Shown here: positions 43,749-53,917 of the stretch, piece after piece
Layout of the letters: each line of letters starts with the position of its first letter
Position numbering within the stretch: the first letter of the stretch is position 1
From: Meghimatium bilineatum
Taxonomy: Eukaryota > Mollusca > Gastropoda > Stylommatophora > Philomycidae
Assembly (NCBI GenBank): GCA_034231615.1
Contig: CM067309.1
Location: forward strand, 37,599,750-37,663,749
Reading direction: 5' to 3'
Length of the DNA stretch: 64,000 nucleotides
Translations under genes and position numbers: made by a program
Notes under the pieces: generated by a model
What the model was told of the DNA's origin: nothing
The model's input: the letters and a program-made list of their open reading frames with translations, nothing else
The model's database searches: none

Positions 43749-43846
43749 AAGTGTAAAGGTTTCCATGCTAGTGTTGAGATGTAGTCTGCGTGTCCTGTCA
43801 GTGGTTTGGAAATCTGTTTCCCTGTTCTGGGATTCCATAAGCAAAC
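43749..43846 (-). CDS. NLE1: NLE1 exon e (WD repeat 2)
   Basis: 98 nt, acceptor TTTCTGGACAG before 43846, donor GTACGA after 43749. Encodes VCLWNPRTGKQISKPLTGHA and DYISTLAWKPLH plus two bases of the next Leu codon. Confidence 0.87.
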
Positions 43847-43889
43847 CTGTCCAGAAAAATATAATAAATATACAGGTATTTGATGCATA

Positions 43890-44396
43890 TAATTGATAAA
43901 AGTCAACATACATTGTATGTACATGATAAAAGTCAACATATAATGTGTGTACGTGATAAAAGTCAACATATGACATGTGTACGTGATAAAAGTCAACATA
44001 TAATGTGTGTACGTGATAAAAGTCAACATATGATGTGTGTATGTGATAAAAGTCAACATATGACATGTGTACGTGGTAAAAGTCAATATATGACGTGTGT
44101 ACGTGATAAAAGTCAACATATGATGTGTGTACGTGGTAAAAGTCAACATATAATGTGCGTATGTGATAAAAGTCAACATATAATGTGCGTATGTGATAAA
44201 AGTCAACATATAATGTGTGTATGTGATAAAAGTCAACATATGATGTGTGTATGTGATAAAAGTCAACATATGATGTGTGTACATGATAAAAGTCAATATA
44301 TGATGTGTGTACACGATAAAAGTCAATATATGATGTGTGTACGTGATAAAAGTCAACATATGACATGTGTACGTGGTAAAAGTCAACATATAATGT
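43890..44396. repeat. 30-bp minisatellite, 17 copies, filling an NLE1 intron
   Basis: Unit GTGATAAAAGTCAACATATG + ATGTGTGTAC. The intron between exons e and d is 629 bp; the array occupies about 80% of it, starting ~45 bp from exon e. Open frames on both strands (to 231 codons) are repeat artefacts, with exon e fused at one end. Confidence 0.92.
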
Positions 44397-44475
44397 TGTG
44401 GGCCCATGCTCTGTGTTGTGAGCCTATGCTCGGTAAGAGATATAGAAAGAAGAATTAAACATGACCAAAGCGTAC

Positions 44476-44552
44476 CTTTCCACCCTTACAGCCAGAGGCC
44501 AGTTTTCTTCCATCCGGTGACCAAGCGAGACATAGAACCCAATGTTGATGCC
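44476..44552 (-). CDS. NLE1: NLE1 exon d (WD repeat 1-2)
   Basis: 77 nt, acceptor TAATTCAG before 44552, donor GTACGC after 44476. Completes a Gly codon, then HQHWVLCLAWSPDGRKLASG and CKGGK; ends in phase 0. Confidence 0.87.
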
Positions 44553-44644
44553 CTGAATTAGATTATATAACAATTCATCAAGGCATGTTTGTGCATAATA
44601 CAATCACTAATAAACTTGTCACAAAATGTACAATCACAATTTTT

Positions 44645-44775
44645 TGTCTGTTTGTTCTCAAACTCCCACTGGTTCTCTCTTGCAGCCGGACAATGGTTCT
44701 ACTAGATTCCCAGCAGGATGTAATCTAGAGAAGAAAGATGCATTGTGTCTCTGTTGTATTTAAGCCAATTTTATA
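44645..44775 (-). mobile_element. SINE-A copy, head missing
   Basis: TTGTTCTCAAACTCCCACTG, CTTGCAGCCGGACAATGGTT, CCCAGCAGGATGTAATCTAG; stops near the TATTTAAGCCAATT word. Confidence 0.7.
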
Positions 44776-44779
44776 CAGA

Positions 44780-45795
44780 GAGAAATCAACTTAAAACTAT
44801 GCAACTTATGACCATTCGACTTTACGACCACAATCACTAGCCATACATGTATTCGATTTCAGATTTATTTCTGCATCAATTATCAGCTGAATGGCATTGT
44901 CTGCAATCATCGGAGGTCGTTAACTAAGGAAAAGGAGGCATGATGCTATGCTGTTAGCAGGCATCATCAATTTCTAAGAAATAACACGGTCACACTCAAT
45001 AACCCTAGGTCCCTTGACTTCCCCATGCGTGGCTAGAGCTTATTGATTGGAGAGCTCTTCAGAGTTTGAAAATTTGAACGTGTGTTTTTAACTGCGCAAA
45101 CGTATTTTGTATGTTTTGCAAAAATTAAACCAGTTATACATGTACAGTTAATGCAGCGTTTTTCTTAAACCTGACGATGTAAAAATAAGAAACAAAATGG
45201 TGTACAAATGGCACAAAATGAACAAGAAAAATTATTGATTTTATGACAATAAAAAAAAATGAAATTTTTGATATCATTTAACTGAAATATTTTTATAACA
45301 TCACTTCACGTTACTGTACATATAGCGCACTCAACTAACACTGAAACCATCACAGAATGTTTATTTGTACATAAAAACATTTGAAACTATACAAGTAGTC
45401 GCACAAATGGATATACTATACAAAACAGACAACTTTAGATGCTAGTCATATTTATGACACTATAAAAAACATTTTTGAATTAACAATTTTTTTTAAATTT
45501 TAGCTATTGTTATATTTTATCATAAACTTTCATCTAATATAATATGTATTTCAGCTCTTCAAACAAGACAACAGATTCTTAAAATGCCACTCAATTCTGC
45601 ACATTTACCGGTATATGTATTGCTTAAAGTAGGTTTACAAATAAATACAATAATGTACAAAGGCTAAATGTAAACATAGTCTTAATTCTGTTGCTTAGAA
45701 AGAGTGCGTAAAAATGTGAATTTAGTTCACGTATACTACAAGTCAACTCTGTGCATGAGCTCACCATTTTTGATCATAGTATACCATTTGTGATC
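44780..45795. other. No gene seen
   Basis: AT-rich intron sequence without recognisable elements; a doubled ATAGTATACCATTTGTGATC word at 45770-45807 is the target of the next LINE. Confidence 0.45.
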
Positions 45796-45807
45796 ATAGT
45801 ATACCAT

Positions 45808-46462
45808 AACTTTCATGCTGCTGTTATACCAACCCTACTATACGCCTGCGAAACGTGGACAGTGTATGCTAGACATGCAAGAAAATGAAATCATTTCCAT
45901 CTTACCTGCCTACGTAAATTACTAAACATCCATTGGTGGGACAAAGTACCAGACTACGAGGTCTTGGAAAATCAACCTCAATAAGCATCCACACAATACT
46001 TATGAAGGCGCAAGCATGCTGGGCAGGCCATTTTGTGCGTATGGAAATATATTATGGAGAACTCAAGGCAGGATTTCGAAAAGCGGGTGCACAGAAAAAG
46101 TGCTTCTTAGACACGCTCAAGTCATCCTTGAAACATCTTAACATTGATGTAGGCGCTTGGGAGAGCCTCGCTCAGGATAGAACAGCATGGCGTTACAGCA
46201 TTAGAACGGGATCACTAGCGGCGGAAGAATTCAGACAAGATACTGCAAGACAGAAGCGGACACGTAGAAAAGAAAAAACATCTCAACCTCACACAGATAC
46301 CTTCTATTGTTGTCAATTCTGTAAAAGAACATTTTCTGCGTGCATTGGACTTGCCAGTCATTTAAAAACGACCTATTAACTTTTATTATTGTTATTATTT
46401 ATTGTTATTATTATTATGGTTGAGTTTTTGGTCATCGTCGATCACGACGGACGAACATCATC
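45808..46462 (+). mobile_element. 5'-truncated zinc-finger LINE with 10-bp TSD
   Basis: Flanked by AGTATACCAT at 45798-45807 and 46463-46472. Begins in the thumb region (ACETWTVYARHA), then AQACWAGHFVRME, KKCFLDTLKSSLKHLNIDVG, AWESLAQDRTAWR and a terminal C2H2-like finger FYCCQFCKRTFSACIGLASH. The 3' end is GGTCATCGTCGATCACGACG + GACGAAC + ATCATC. A frame of 148 codons survives from 45933. This is a recent, dead-on-arrival copy inside an NLE1 intron. Confidence 0.88.
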
Positions 46463-46474
46463 AGTATACCATTT

Positions 46475-46805
46475 GTGATCTTAGTATACCATTTGACAGT
46501 ATGTAGGCATCTATTGATGGAGTTTTGTAGTTTTATAGTGTCCCTGTTATTTTATTCCATGTTAGGTATGGGCCGCTAGTCACAAAATTCCACCCATTGG
46601 CTTTTATTGAATGGCCCACATAAAAATGAAAGCAGATAACCTCTGACCAACTCGTGTACAACGTTAGAATCATTAAATGTTGAAGTTCTAGCAAAGCTAA
46701 TTTTCTATATGAAAATTACACTTCATTGATAGTAAATGATACTTCAGTGGCTAGTAAAGTTCTAGAAAACTTTAAATGTTGAAGTTCTAGTAAAGCTAAC
46801 TTTCA
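46475..46805. other. No gene seen
   Basis: NLE1 intron. A GTTGAAGTTCTAGCAAAGCT word is doubled (46680, 46780). Confidence 0.4.
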
Positions 46806-46957
46806 ATATGAAAATGACACTTCGTGACACAATATGAAAATGATACTTCATGACACAATATGAAAATGACACTTCATGACACAATATGAAAATGACACTT
46901 CATGACACACTATGAAAATGACACTTCATGACACAATATGAAAATGACACTTCATCT
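46805..46957 (+). repeat. 26-bp minisatellite, about 6 copies
   Basis: Unit ACAATATGAAAATGACACTT + CATGAC. Ends about 86 bp from the donor side of NLE1 exon c. Confidence 0.9.
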
Positions 46958-47042
46958 GATCTGGTTAAAAAAGACAGAAAATGTTGTGAACATCTATTAG
47001 TGTCCACTTCAATGTGGAGATAGCACATGATCTCGATCTCAC

Positions 47043-47122
47043 CTTTACACCTGAACTCTGGCGTCTCTGTGTTGATATCCCAGAATCTGACAGTTGTGTC
47101 CCCTGAACCACTTGCAAGGTAC
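47043..47122 (-). CDS. NLE1: NLE1 exon c (WD repeat 1)
   Basis: 80 nt, acceptor TTTTCTCAG before 47122, donor GTGAGA after 47043. Completes an Arg codon, then YLASGSGDTTVRFWDINTET and PEFRCK plus one base. The SGSGDTTVRxWD motif is the first full blade end. Confidence 0.88.
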
Positions 47123-47179
47123 CTGAGAAAACATTCAATAAAAATGTCATCAATCTACAAAGTATTTATATATAATATA

Positions 47180-47320
47180 GAATAATCCAGGATTTATTAT
47201 TAAAGAAAAATCATAATGCAGTATTCAGGATTTGAACCAGGTCTGCTCAGATGGCATCCATTCACCTCACAACTTAGGTCAACACGTTTTGTCTTTAACC
47301 ACACCGCATCCCTAAAACAG
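47180..47320 (-). mobile_element. tRNA-like SINE-E
   Basis: Minus strand: GTGTTGACCTAAGTTGTGAG, then GGTTCAAATCCTGAATACTG (B-box-like). Sister at 48120-48260. Confidence 0.5.
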
Positions 47321-47478
47321 ATTTGAGTTTAGTCCAGATTTTCAATGTGACTTATATTTATGTGGTATTTACGTTTACAAGTAGACCTAATTGGTCCTTG
47401 TAGCACCGAGGCATTCTGACATGTGCTGATGTCAAAGTGTTTGTGGTTCATGGGTAACCGTAATCTATATACATATGC

Positions 47479-48020
47479 CAAAGTACCAGACTACGAAATC
47501 TTGGAAAAATCAACCTCAATAAGTATCTACACATTACTTATGAAGGCGCAAGCACGCCGGGCAGGTCATCTTGTGCGTATGGAGGACTCGCGTCTGCCAA
47601 AACAAATACATTATGGAGCACTTGAAGGCAGAAATTAGAAACGCTGGTGGACAGAAAAAGCACTTCAGAGACACGATCAAGTCATCACTAAAGCATCTTA
47701 AAATTGACGTAGGCGCTTGGGAGAGCCTCGCTCATGATAGAACAGCATGGCGTTACAGCCTTAGAATGGGAGCACTAGCGGCGGAAGAGTCCAGACAAGA
47801 TACTACAAGACAAGCGGGCTTGGAGAAAAGAAAAAACATCTCAGCGTCACATAGACACCCTCTATAGTTGTCAATTCTATAGAAGAATATTTTGTGCGCG
47901 CATTGGACTTGTTGGTCATTTAAAAACGCACTATTAACTTTATTATATTTTTTTTTATTACTTATTGTTATTATTATTATGGTTGAGTTTTTGGTCATCG
48001 TTGATTACAAGACGAACATC
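47479..48020 (+). mobile_element. 5'-truncated zinc-finger LINE with 12-bp TSD
   Basis: Flanked by ATATACATATGC (47467-47478) and ATATACACATGC (48021-48032), one mismatch. Contains VPDYEILEKS, ARRAGHLVRMEDSRLPKQIH, KKHFRDTIKSSLKHLKIDVG and, in another frame, the finger remnant LYSCQFYRRIFCARIGL, in which the second Cys is Tyr. 3' end as in 45808-46462. Confidence 0.82.
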
Positions 48021-48119
48021 ATATACACATGCAGTGTGTGTGTTTCATTCAACCTATATTATTGATAGTAGTTTGGGAATATACATGCAGAAAGTTTTGA
48101 CCGCAATAGCATCTTTTTT

Positions 48120-48260
48120 AAAAATAGATGCGGTGTGGTAGAAGACAGAAAATGTTAACAAGTTGCAAGGCGAGCAGGTCTGGTTCAAATCTGGTCTGGT
48201 TTAGCGGACTTGGTTCAAATTCCATATGCAGTATTATGATTTCTCTATAAATATAAAGTA
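48120..48260 (+). mobile_element. tRNA-like SINE-E
   Basis: TGTTAACAAGTTGCAAGGCG, then GGTCTGGTTCAAATCTGG and GTATTATGATTTCTC; the B-box segment is doubled (48178 and 48208). Confidence 0.5.
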
Positions 48261-48261
48261 A

Positions 48262-48535
48262 AAGTAAAGTAACCCATTGCATTTATTAATGCCGTAGGGG
48301 TGTGAGATGTTAGCGATCTCACATTTCAGAGACTCTGCAAATGAGGGCGGTAGCCATCTCCTCTCCCTTGCAGTCTTTACTTCCTGGATTAATCTGGCAC
48401 CCACTTAATTCTTGGTCGACCTGGGAGCCGTTGCAATCTGAAAAACATTTCCACCTCAACTGGGGAATGAACCCAGGACCACTCATATGCAAAGCCAGTG
48501 CACTAACCACTGCGCTACGCAGCCTCCATATACTA
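48262..48535 (-). mobile_element. tRNA-derived SINE-C, good copy
   Basis: Minus strand: TGCGTAGCGCAGTGGTTAGT (A box), GTCCTGGGTTCATTCCCC (B box), body GTGGAAATGTTTTTCAGATT and GAGGAGATGGCTACCGCCC, 3' TTAATAAATGCAATGGG then TTACTTTACTTTTACTTT. This tail is a simple repeat of ACTTT type. Confidence 0.85.
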
Positions 48536-48539
48536 TAAA

Positions 48540-49105
48540 TATAGTATATTCTGAAAACTATGATATATTCTATAAACTTTAGTTCCTGCTTTTTTCCTTT
48601 TAAGGAATACAATAATGACTTTTATTAGCAGTGGAAATAAAGGCAGCTGTGTTATAGTAGATGAGAAACATACCTTCTACATACACTGCCGCTGAGTAGG
48701 AGATTTCTCCACAAGCCATTACAGAACGCAGAGAATCGAATTCAAAGAAGACCGCTCTGGCGACCCTTTCCCGTTTACACATAGGAAACAAGAGCTTTAT
48801 TTCTTGTAATTTAGAGGTCAAAACAAATAAACAACCCCGAGATTTACACAATAGTATTCATCATCGCTCATGTGGCAATCAGGGTCTAGACTTATAGCTA
48901 CAGGGAGCAAAGAATAGGGCCACTGTCTTATTTCCAGATGTGATGTACAAGGCTATTAAGGAAAGTTCAGGGACAAGATGGGCAACCTGTCACCTGTGAA
49001 AAAAATAATTGTCACACGTTTTGTCTAAATTTATCACTTTTGTCTTGTGTTTTACTTATTCATCCACTATCTAACGGTTAGCACAGGAATTCCTTAGGCT
49101 AAGGG
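48540..49105. other. No gene seen; one SINE-B fragment
   Basis: 48885-48985 holds GGGAGCAAAGAATAGGGCCA, a SINE-B 5' piece. A minus-strand open stretch at 48600-48851 ends in a donor-like GTATGT but matches nothing in NLE1. Confidence 0.4.
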
Positions 49106-49109
49106 AAGG

Positions 49110-49510
49110 AGGTCTGTGAAATGAAGTGCTATAGAAGAGAATACCATGGGCAGCAAGAAAGATCAACCAAGATGTGCTAATAAAAATCAGCGTTCAAGAA
49201 GGCTGGCTTTAAAACTCCATATTAAGAAAGAAGTCAGGTTTTTTCGACCATGTGAAGAGACAGGATGGCATGGGAAGAGTGTTTGTTGGAAGGGGCGATA
49301 AAAGGCAGCAGAGGTAGAGGTAGACCAAGACATCATTGGACAAGAGATATTCAGGAATGCATGCATATATCGCTGGAGGAAGCGGGACAACTTGTCAGAG
49401 ACCGCAGAGATTTCAGGAGATTCATAAGAAAGACTACGTTCTGGAAAGAATACGTGACATGACACAAGGAAGGGAGTTAACTCCTACGGAAAATCTTGAA
49501 GGGTGACCCT
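49110..49510 (+). mobile_element. LINE ORF2 C-terminal fragment (NQDVL type)
   Basis: RRIPWAARKINQDVLIKIS-like words, then a 65-codon frame: AIKGSRGRGRPRHHWTRDIQ, CMHISLEEAGQLVRDRRDF, RKTTFWKEYVT and stop. Family of 22490-23085 and 37440-37870. Confidence 0.75.
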
Positions 49511-49649
49511 AAGGCATTAAACCATCTTATGATATCTCCTGCAGTCCAGCATTGTTTTCAAGAGTATTGACATTGACTTGGAGAACTAATCAACAGAAAT
49601 GAGAGCGGATTACAGCAAATTGGCATGGCACTTGTCCCCCATAAAACCT

Positions 49650-49828
49650 GCCAGAGGAAGCAGTCAATGTGTGAAACCTGTCTGAGCAAGCAGTCAATGT
49701 GTGAAACCTGCCTGAGCAAGCAGTCAATGTGTGAAACCTGCCTGAGCAAGCAGTCAATGTGTGAAACCTGCCTGAGCAAGCAGTCAATGTGTGAAACCTG
49801 CCTGAGCAAGCAGTCAATGTGTGAAAAA
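49650..49828 (+). repeat. 30-bp minisatellite, 6 copies
   Basis: Unit AAGCAGTCAATGTGTGAAAC + CTGCCTGAGC. The plus frame reads QSMCETCLSK repeatedly, which mimics Cys-pair motifs by chance. Confidence 0.9.
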
Positions 49829-49904
49829 GACTATGTGTCTCTGGAAATTACACTGATCTGCTTTCTGATTGTATGCAAAGACACAAAAAGTCACCACTGA
49901 GTTA

Positions 49905-50390
49905 TGAATGTGAATAAATAATTATAGCACGTTTCACCAGCTTTTCCCTCAAACAAATGTCATTATCTGAGTAAATGTTCAACGTATTAATGCCATTTAA
50001 AAAAATAAAATATTATTTTTGGTTAGACCCAACAAATTTATACTTTATATTTGAGCACATATTTAATCCTTTGAGCTTTGTCGCATACTAATTATTGTGT
50101 CTCGAGAAAAAGAAGTTTTACTACTTCAGACATTACACCGGTAACAAATTTTAAACCTTATCTGTCTTGTGTTCGAGAGTATAAAATTATCATGTTTCAC
50201 GCTTAAATAATGCCAACTGTATGATAAATAAATCATGTATAAATGACATCATATAATTGATTGCAAACACCCTAATTTTTGTATTTGAGATGTATGGTGG
50301 CAAGTAGATTTTTTAATCTATATCGTAAATAAGCAAAAATTAAAACTAATGAATGCAATTTAATAGAAAAATTGATTCATAGGGTCTACA
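49905..50390. other. No gene seen
   Basis: AT-rich NLE1 intron sequence. Confidence 0.4.
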
Positions 50391-50391
50391 C

Positions 50392-50860
50392 CAGGGGTCG
50401 GCAACCTTTTGCTAACTGTGTGCCAACTTAAGTTTCAAATTATTCAGAATGCCAACATCACATATCATTTTATGCAAGTCGAGGCTAATATTCTTATTTT
50501 ACCATATATTTTATTTTTATATTTTAATTAATTAATATATAGTGATATTCAATAATATGTAAAGTTATAAACAACATTAAAAGAAATAGAGTTTCTTGAA
50601 AATTTTTAAAAAAAAACTTTTTTATTATTATGGGAGCCTTGCCCTTGCATGGTCTTGGCCAGTTGTTCAATATCGACAACATACTTTGTCACTTTGAGTT
50701 TGACACAATTTTCTGAATGTTCAGGCATTAGGCGAGTGCCGAAATGAGCGAGGAAACCCCGCTAAACGATTTATAATCAACTTTCTACAGGAAACGTGAA
50801 GAGGCTGCGTGCCATTTGAAATTGCTTGGCGTGCCAAAGGTTGCAATGGCATTGCGTGCC
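50392..50860. mobile_element. hAT-ended nonautonomous element
   Basis: Left end CAGGGGTCGGCAACCTTTTG is a classic hAT terminus. The right part has CTTGGCGTGCCAAAGGTTGC, its inverted partner, followed by an eroded end, and TGCGTGCCATTTGAAATTGC. No transposase frame. The 8-bp duplication cannot be assigned. Confidence 0.6.
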
Positions 50861-51048
50861 ATTCACAAAAAAATGTGAAATTAAATGTGTTTTCTGAGAT
50901 ACATAATTTTAAAGTTAGGCAACGCTGGTGAAACTTGCTATAACAGTCATGTAGTATAACCAAATTCTGTATTGCAAATACCCTTCAAGAAACATGTTAT
51001 AGAAATGCACTATAGGACAACATTGTACTAATAATAAAAAATACACAC

Positions 51049-51269
51049 CTCCCATCAGGACTAAAAACAACAAAAAGCACAGCATCTGCATGTCCTTCTA
51101 GTGTGCTTGTACATCGTGTCACGGCTCTGACTCTGAACACTGCTTGTGGTTGGTAGACAATTTCTAGAGCGGATTCAGTGTTTGATAGGACATCTTCTCC
51201 GACAGACTTGATCAATGTTTCTCTGATTTCAACACCATTCACAAAGAATGCATATGGAACTTTCTCTTC
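51049..51269 (-). CDS. NLE1: NLE1 exon b (NLE domain end, start of propeller)
   Basis: 221 nt, acceptor TTTCTCACAG before 51269, donor GTGTGT after 51049. Encodes EEKVPYAFFVNGVEIRETLI, EDVLSNTESALEIVYQPQAV, FRVRAVTRCTSTLEGHADAV and FSPDG. The EIVYQPQAxFRVRxVTRC block is the NLE hallmark; the acidic residues before it lie where the Midasin-binding acidic residue is expected. Confidence 0.92.
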
Positions 51270-51351
51270 CTGTGAGAAATGATATTGAAATACAAAGCCT
51301 CATATATAATGACATGTACTATGCATAAGAAATACAGGAGAAATAGTATGT

Positions 51352-51832
51352 CTTCTTCTTCTACTGCATTTGTTCTCAAACTCCTGCAGATTAGCAGGAG
51401 ATTTTCTAATGGTTCTGGTTGTTGATCCGTCAGTATATACTTGTATCCATGCTTCTCTGGGGTACATATCTTCAATCATGCTGAATACTATTGTTTTCTT
51501 TTAGAGATTATTCAGTTCTATTAGCGACTTTCCTAATGGATTTGATGAGGGTTTTCTTTTCTTGGTAGGTGATTTCTTGGTCTTTTTGTTCCTGTGTTGC
51601 TCCATCCTTTGTCAAGAGAATAGAATGCATTGTCACTCATGATTTGCAGCTTTGCTGTGATAACTGCACCTTTCAGCCTGACACATCTGACTTAAATATG
51701 GCTTTTGGGTTTTTTTTATCATACACGGGATGTGACAGCCAACTCCACCCCATAACTCTCTTGGTTGTCACGACATGCATGGAAGGTAAACAGTGTTGCT
51801 GTTCTTTGGCAACAACCGGGAGATCCGAGGAT
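51352..51832 (-). mobile_element. SINE-B copy interrupted by a LINE fragment
   Basis: Tail side 51352-51400 (TTCTTCTTCTACTGCATTTG, CTGCAGATTAGCAGGAG) and head side 51606-51832 (AGAATGCATTGTCACTCATG, CTGACACATCTGAC, GACATGCATGGAAGG). Between them is LINE sequence. Confidence 0.65.
51401..51605 (-). mobile_element. LINE RNase H fragment
   Basis: GATCCGTCAGTATATACTTG and TCCATGCTTCTCTGGGGTAC match the RNase H piece at 52210-52330; frame lost. Confidence 0.6.
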
Positions 51833-51837
51833 GGAGC

Positions 51838-52104
51838 TGCATAGCGCAGTGGTTAGTGCACTGGCTTCGCATATGAGTGGTCCTGGAATCATTCCCCAGT
51901 TGAGGTGGAAATGTTTTTCAGAACGCAATGGCTCCTGTGCCGACCCAGCCTTAAATGGGTACCAGATTAATCCTGGAAATAAAGACTGTGAGGAAGAGGA
52001 GATGGCTACCACCCTCATTTGCAGTGCCACTGAAATGTGAGATCGCTAACATCTCACACCCCTACAGAATTAATAAATGCTATGGATTATGTACTTTACT
52101 TTAA
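51838..52104 (+). mobile_element. tRNA-derived SINE-C, reference copy
   Basis: CATAGCGCAGTGGTTAGTGC (A box), GGTCCTGGAATCATTCCCC (B-box region), GAAGAGGAGATGGCTACCAC, 3' end TTAATAAATGCTATGG and TTTACTTTA tail. It lies between two LINE RNase H pieces. Confidence 0.88.
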
Positions 52105-52105
52105 A

Positions 52106-52341
52106 GCCTGTACTTCTACAGAGTTGTTGGAGCAGAATATTCCAGTTGGTGAACATGTGGATTCATTTTCTTTTTCTGAATATTTTATGTACATGCCAGC
52201 ACCTCCATTCTTCACTGCGCTGGTTGCTGATCCGTCAGTATATAATTGTATCCATGCTTCTCTGGGGTATATATCTTCAAATATGTTGCATACTATTGTT
52301 TTATTTTGGAGATTATTCAGTTCTATCATAGTTAACAACAT
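52106..52341 (-). mobile_element. LINE RNase H domain fragment
   Basis: Minus frame of 81 codons: IYPREAWIQLYTDGSATSAV (the TDGS first catalytic Asp), GGAGMYIKYSEK and NNSVEVQALK, where E follows the usual spacing to the second catalytic acid. This is a type I RNase H of a LINE. Truncated after the second motif. Confidence 0.75.
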
Positions 52342-52345
52342 TCAG

Positions 52346-52835
52346 AAAAATGAAAATTATACTGTGTAATATGACCTTGTCATTAGAGGTGAGAAAGAGA
52401 CTTCTGCAGGGCTATATAACCCCTATACTAACATATGGGTGCGAGTCTTGGAAAATAAACAAACTGGAAAGTAGGAAATTAGAAGCAACAGAGCTGTGGT
52501 TCTACAGAAGAATGCTGAGAATACCATGGACTGCCAGAAAAACTAATGTAGAGGTGTTGAAAGAGTCACATGCGAAATGAACCTTAATCAATAATATAAG
52601 AAAAAGGCAATCTTCTTTTTTTGGCCACTTCATGAGACAGGCAGGTTTAGAGAACATAGTCACAACAGGCATAATTGAAGGCAACAGAGACAGAGGGCAA
52701 CAACATGAGAAAATATTAGACAGTTTGACAACCTGGCACGGCAAGGAAACAACAACGACTTTGATACATAATACTTTTGACAGAGAGCTGTGGAGAGCCA
52801 CGACCGTCTACGCCAGCCGGCATGGCACCTGATAA
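52346..52835 (+). mobile_element. LINE ORF2 C-terminal fragment (WFYRRMLRIPW type)
   Basis: SLEVRKRLLQGYITPILTYG with CESWKINKL, ELWFYRRMLRIPWTARKTN, then after a stop TLINNIRKRQSSFFGHFMRQ, RDRGQQHEKILDSL and a stop at 52832. The best copy of this family. Confidence 0.8.
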
Positions 52836-52864
52836 TGATGATCATAGTGAAAAGAATTTAATTA

Positions 52865-53150
52865 AAAAAGAGAGCTGCTTTCTTGCATCAGAAAGAGACT
52901 ACATAATTTTTGACACCTCATGAGAAGAGGAAAGATGGAGCACATTGTAACAACAGGCAAGTTGAAGAGCAAGAGGGGTAGGAGATGAGAAAATGGGGGT
53001 AGGGGAGGACCAAGAGAGAAGATGATTGACAACCTAGCATTGTGGCATGGGAGAACATAGGTGTCAGAAATGATTGACAGCACACGAAATAGAAGGCAGT
53101 GGAAAGACATGATAACCAACGCCACAGCATGAACAATCTGAAGAAGAAGA
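52865..53150 (+). mobile_element. LINE 3' fragment with GAAGAAGAA end
   Basis: CTTTCTTGCATCAGAAAGAG, TTTTTGACACCTCATGAGAA and ATGATTGACAACCTAGCATT match, in reverse, 23150-23400. It ends GAACAATCTGAAGAAGAAGA, supporting the GAAGAA tail as the 3' end of this LINE. Confidence 0.65.
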
Positions 53151-53917
53151 ATGGCTGGTTTGATAGGAAATAGTGAGACCTTCATACCTTCCTCATTAGG
53201 GAAACTAAATATAAAAATAATACAAAAAACAATATATAGGGAAACTAAATATAAAAATAATACAAAAAACAATATATAGGGAAACTAAATATAAAAATAA
53301 TACAAAAAACAATATATAGGGAAACTAAATATAAAAATAATACAAAAAATATATATAGGGAAACTAAATATAAAAATAATAAGAAAAATATATATAGAGA
53401 AACTAAGAAAAAGTATATAGGGAAACTAAATATAAAAATAATACGAAAAATATATATAGGAAAACTAAATATAAAAATAATACAAAAAATATATATGGAA
53501 ACTAAATATAAAAATAATACAAAAAATATATATAGGGAAACTAAATATAAAAATAATACAAAAAATATATATAGGGAAACTAAATATAAAAATAATACGA
53601 AAATATATATAGGGAAACTAAATATAAAAATAATTAAAAAAATATATAGGGAAACTAAATATAAAAATAATACGAAAAATATATATAGGGAAATTAAATA
53701 TACAAATAATACGAAAAATATATATAGGGAAACTAAATATAAAAATAATACAAAAAAGTATATAGGGAAACTAAATATAAAAATAATACAAAAAAGTATA
53801 TATAGGGAAACTAAATATAAAAATAATACAAAAAATATATATAGGGAAACTAAATATAAAAATAATACACAAAATATATATAGGGAAACTAAATATAAAA
53901 ATAATACAAAAAATATA

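Noticed and set aside
43712-44407. 231-codon minus frame joining an array to NLE1 exon e
   Set aside because: It reads through the splice acceptor at 43847; the real exon is 43749-43846 and the rest is the 30-bp array.
48600-48851. Minus-strand open stretch with a donor-like GTATGT, between NLE1 exons b and c
   Set aside because: NLE1 exons b and c already join in phase (AG|G) and the family has no extra sequence there.
49625-49900. Cys-pair protein (MCETCLSK repeats), like a zinc-binding domain
   Set aside because: Six near-identical 30-bp units with no other coding sequence; Cys spacing is an accident of the unit.
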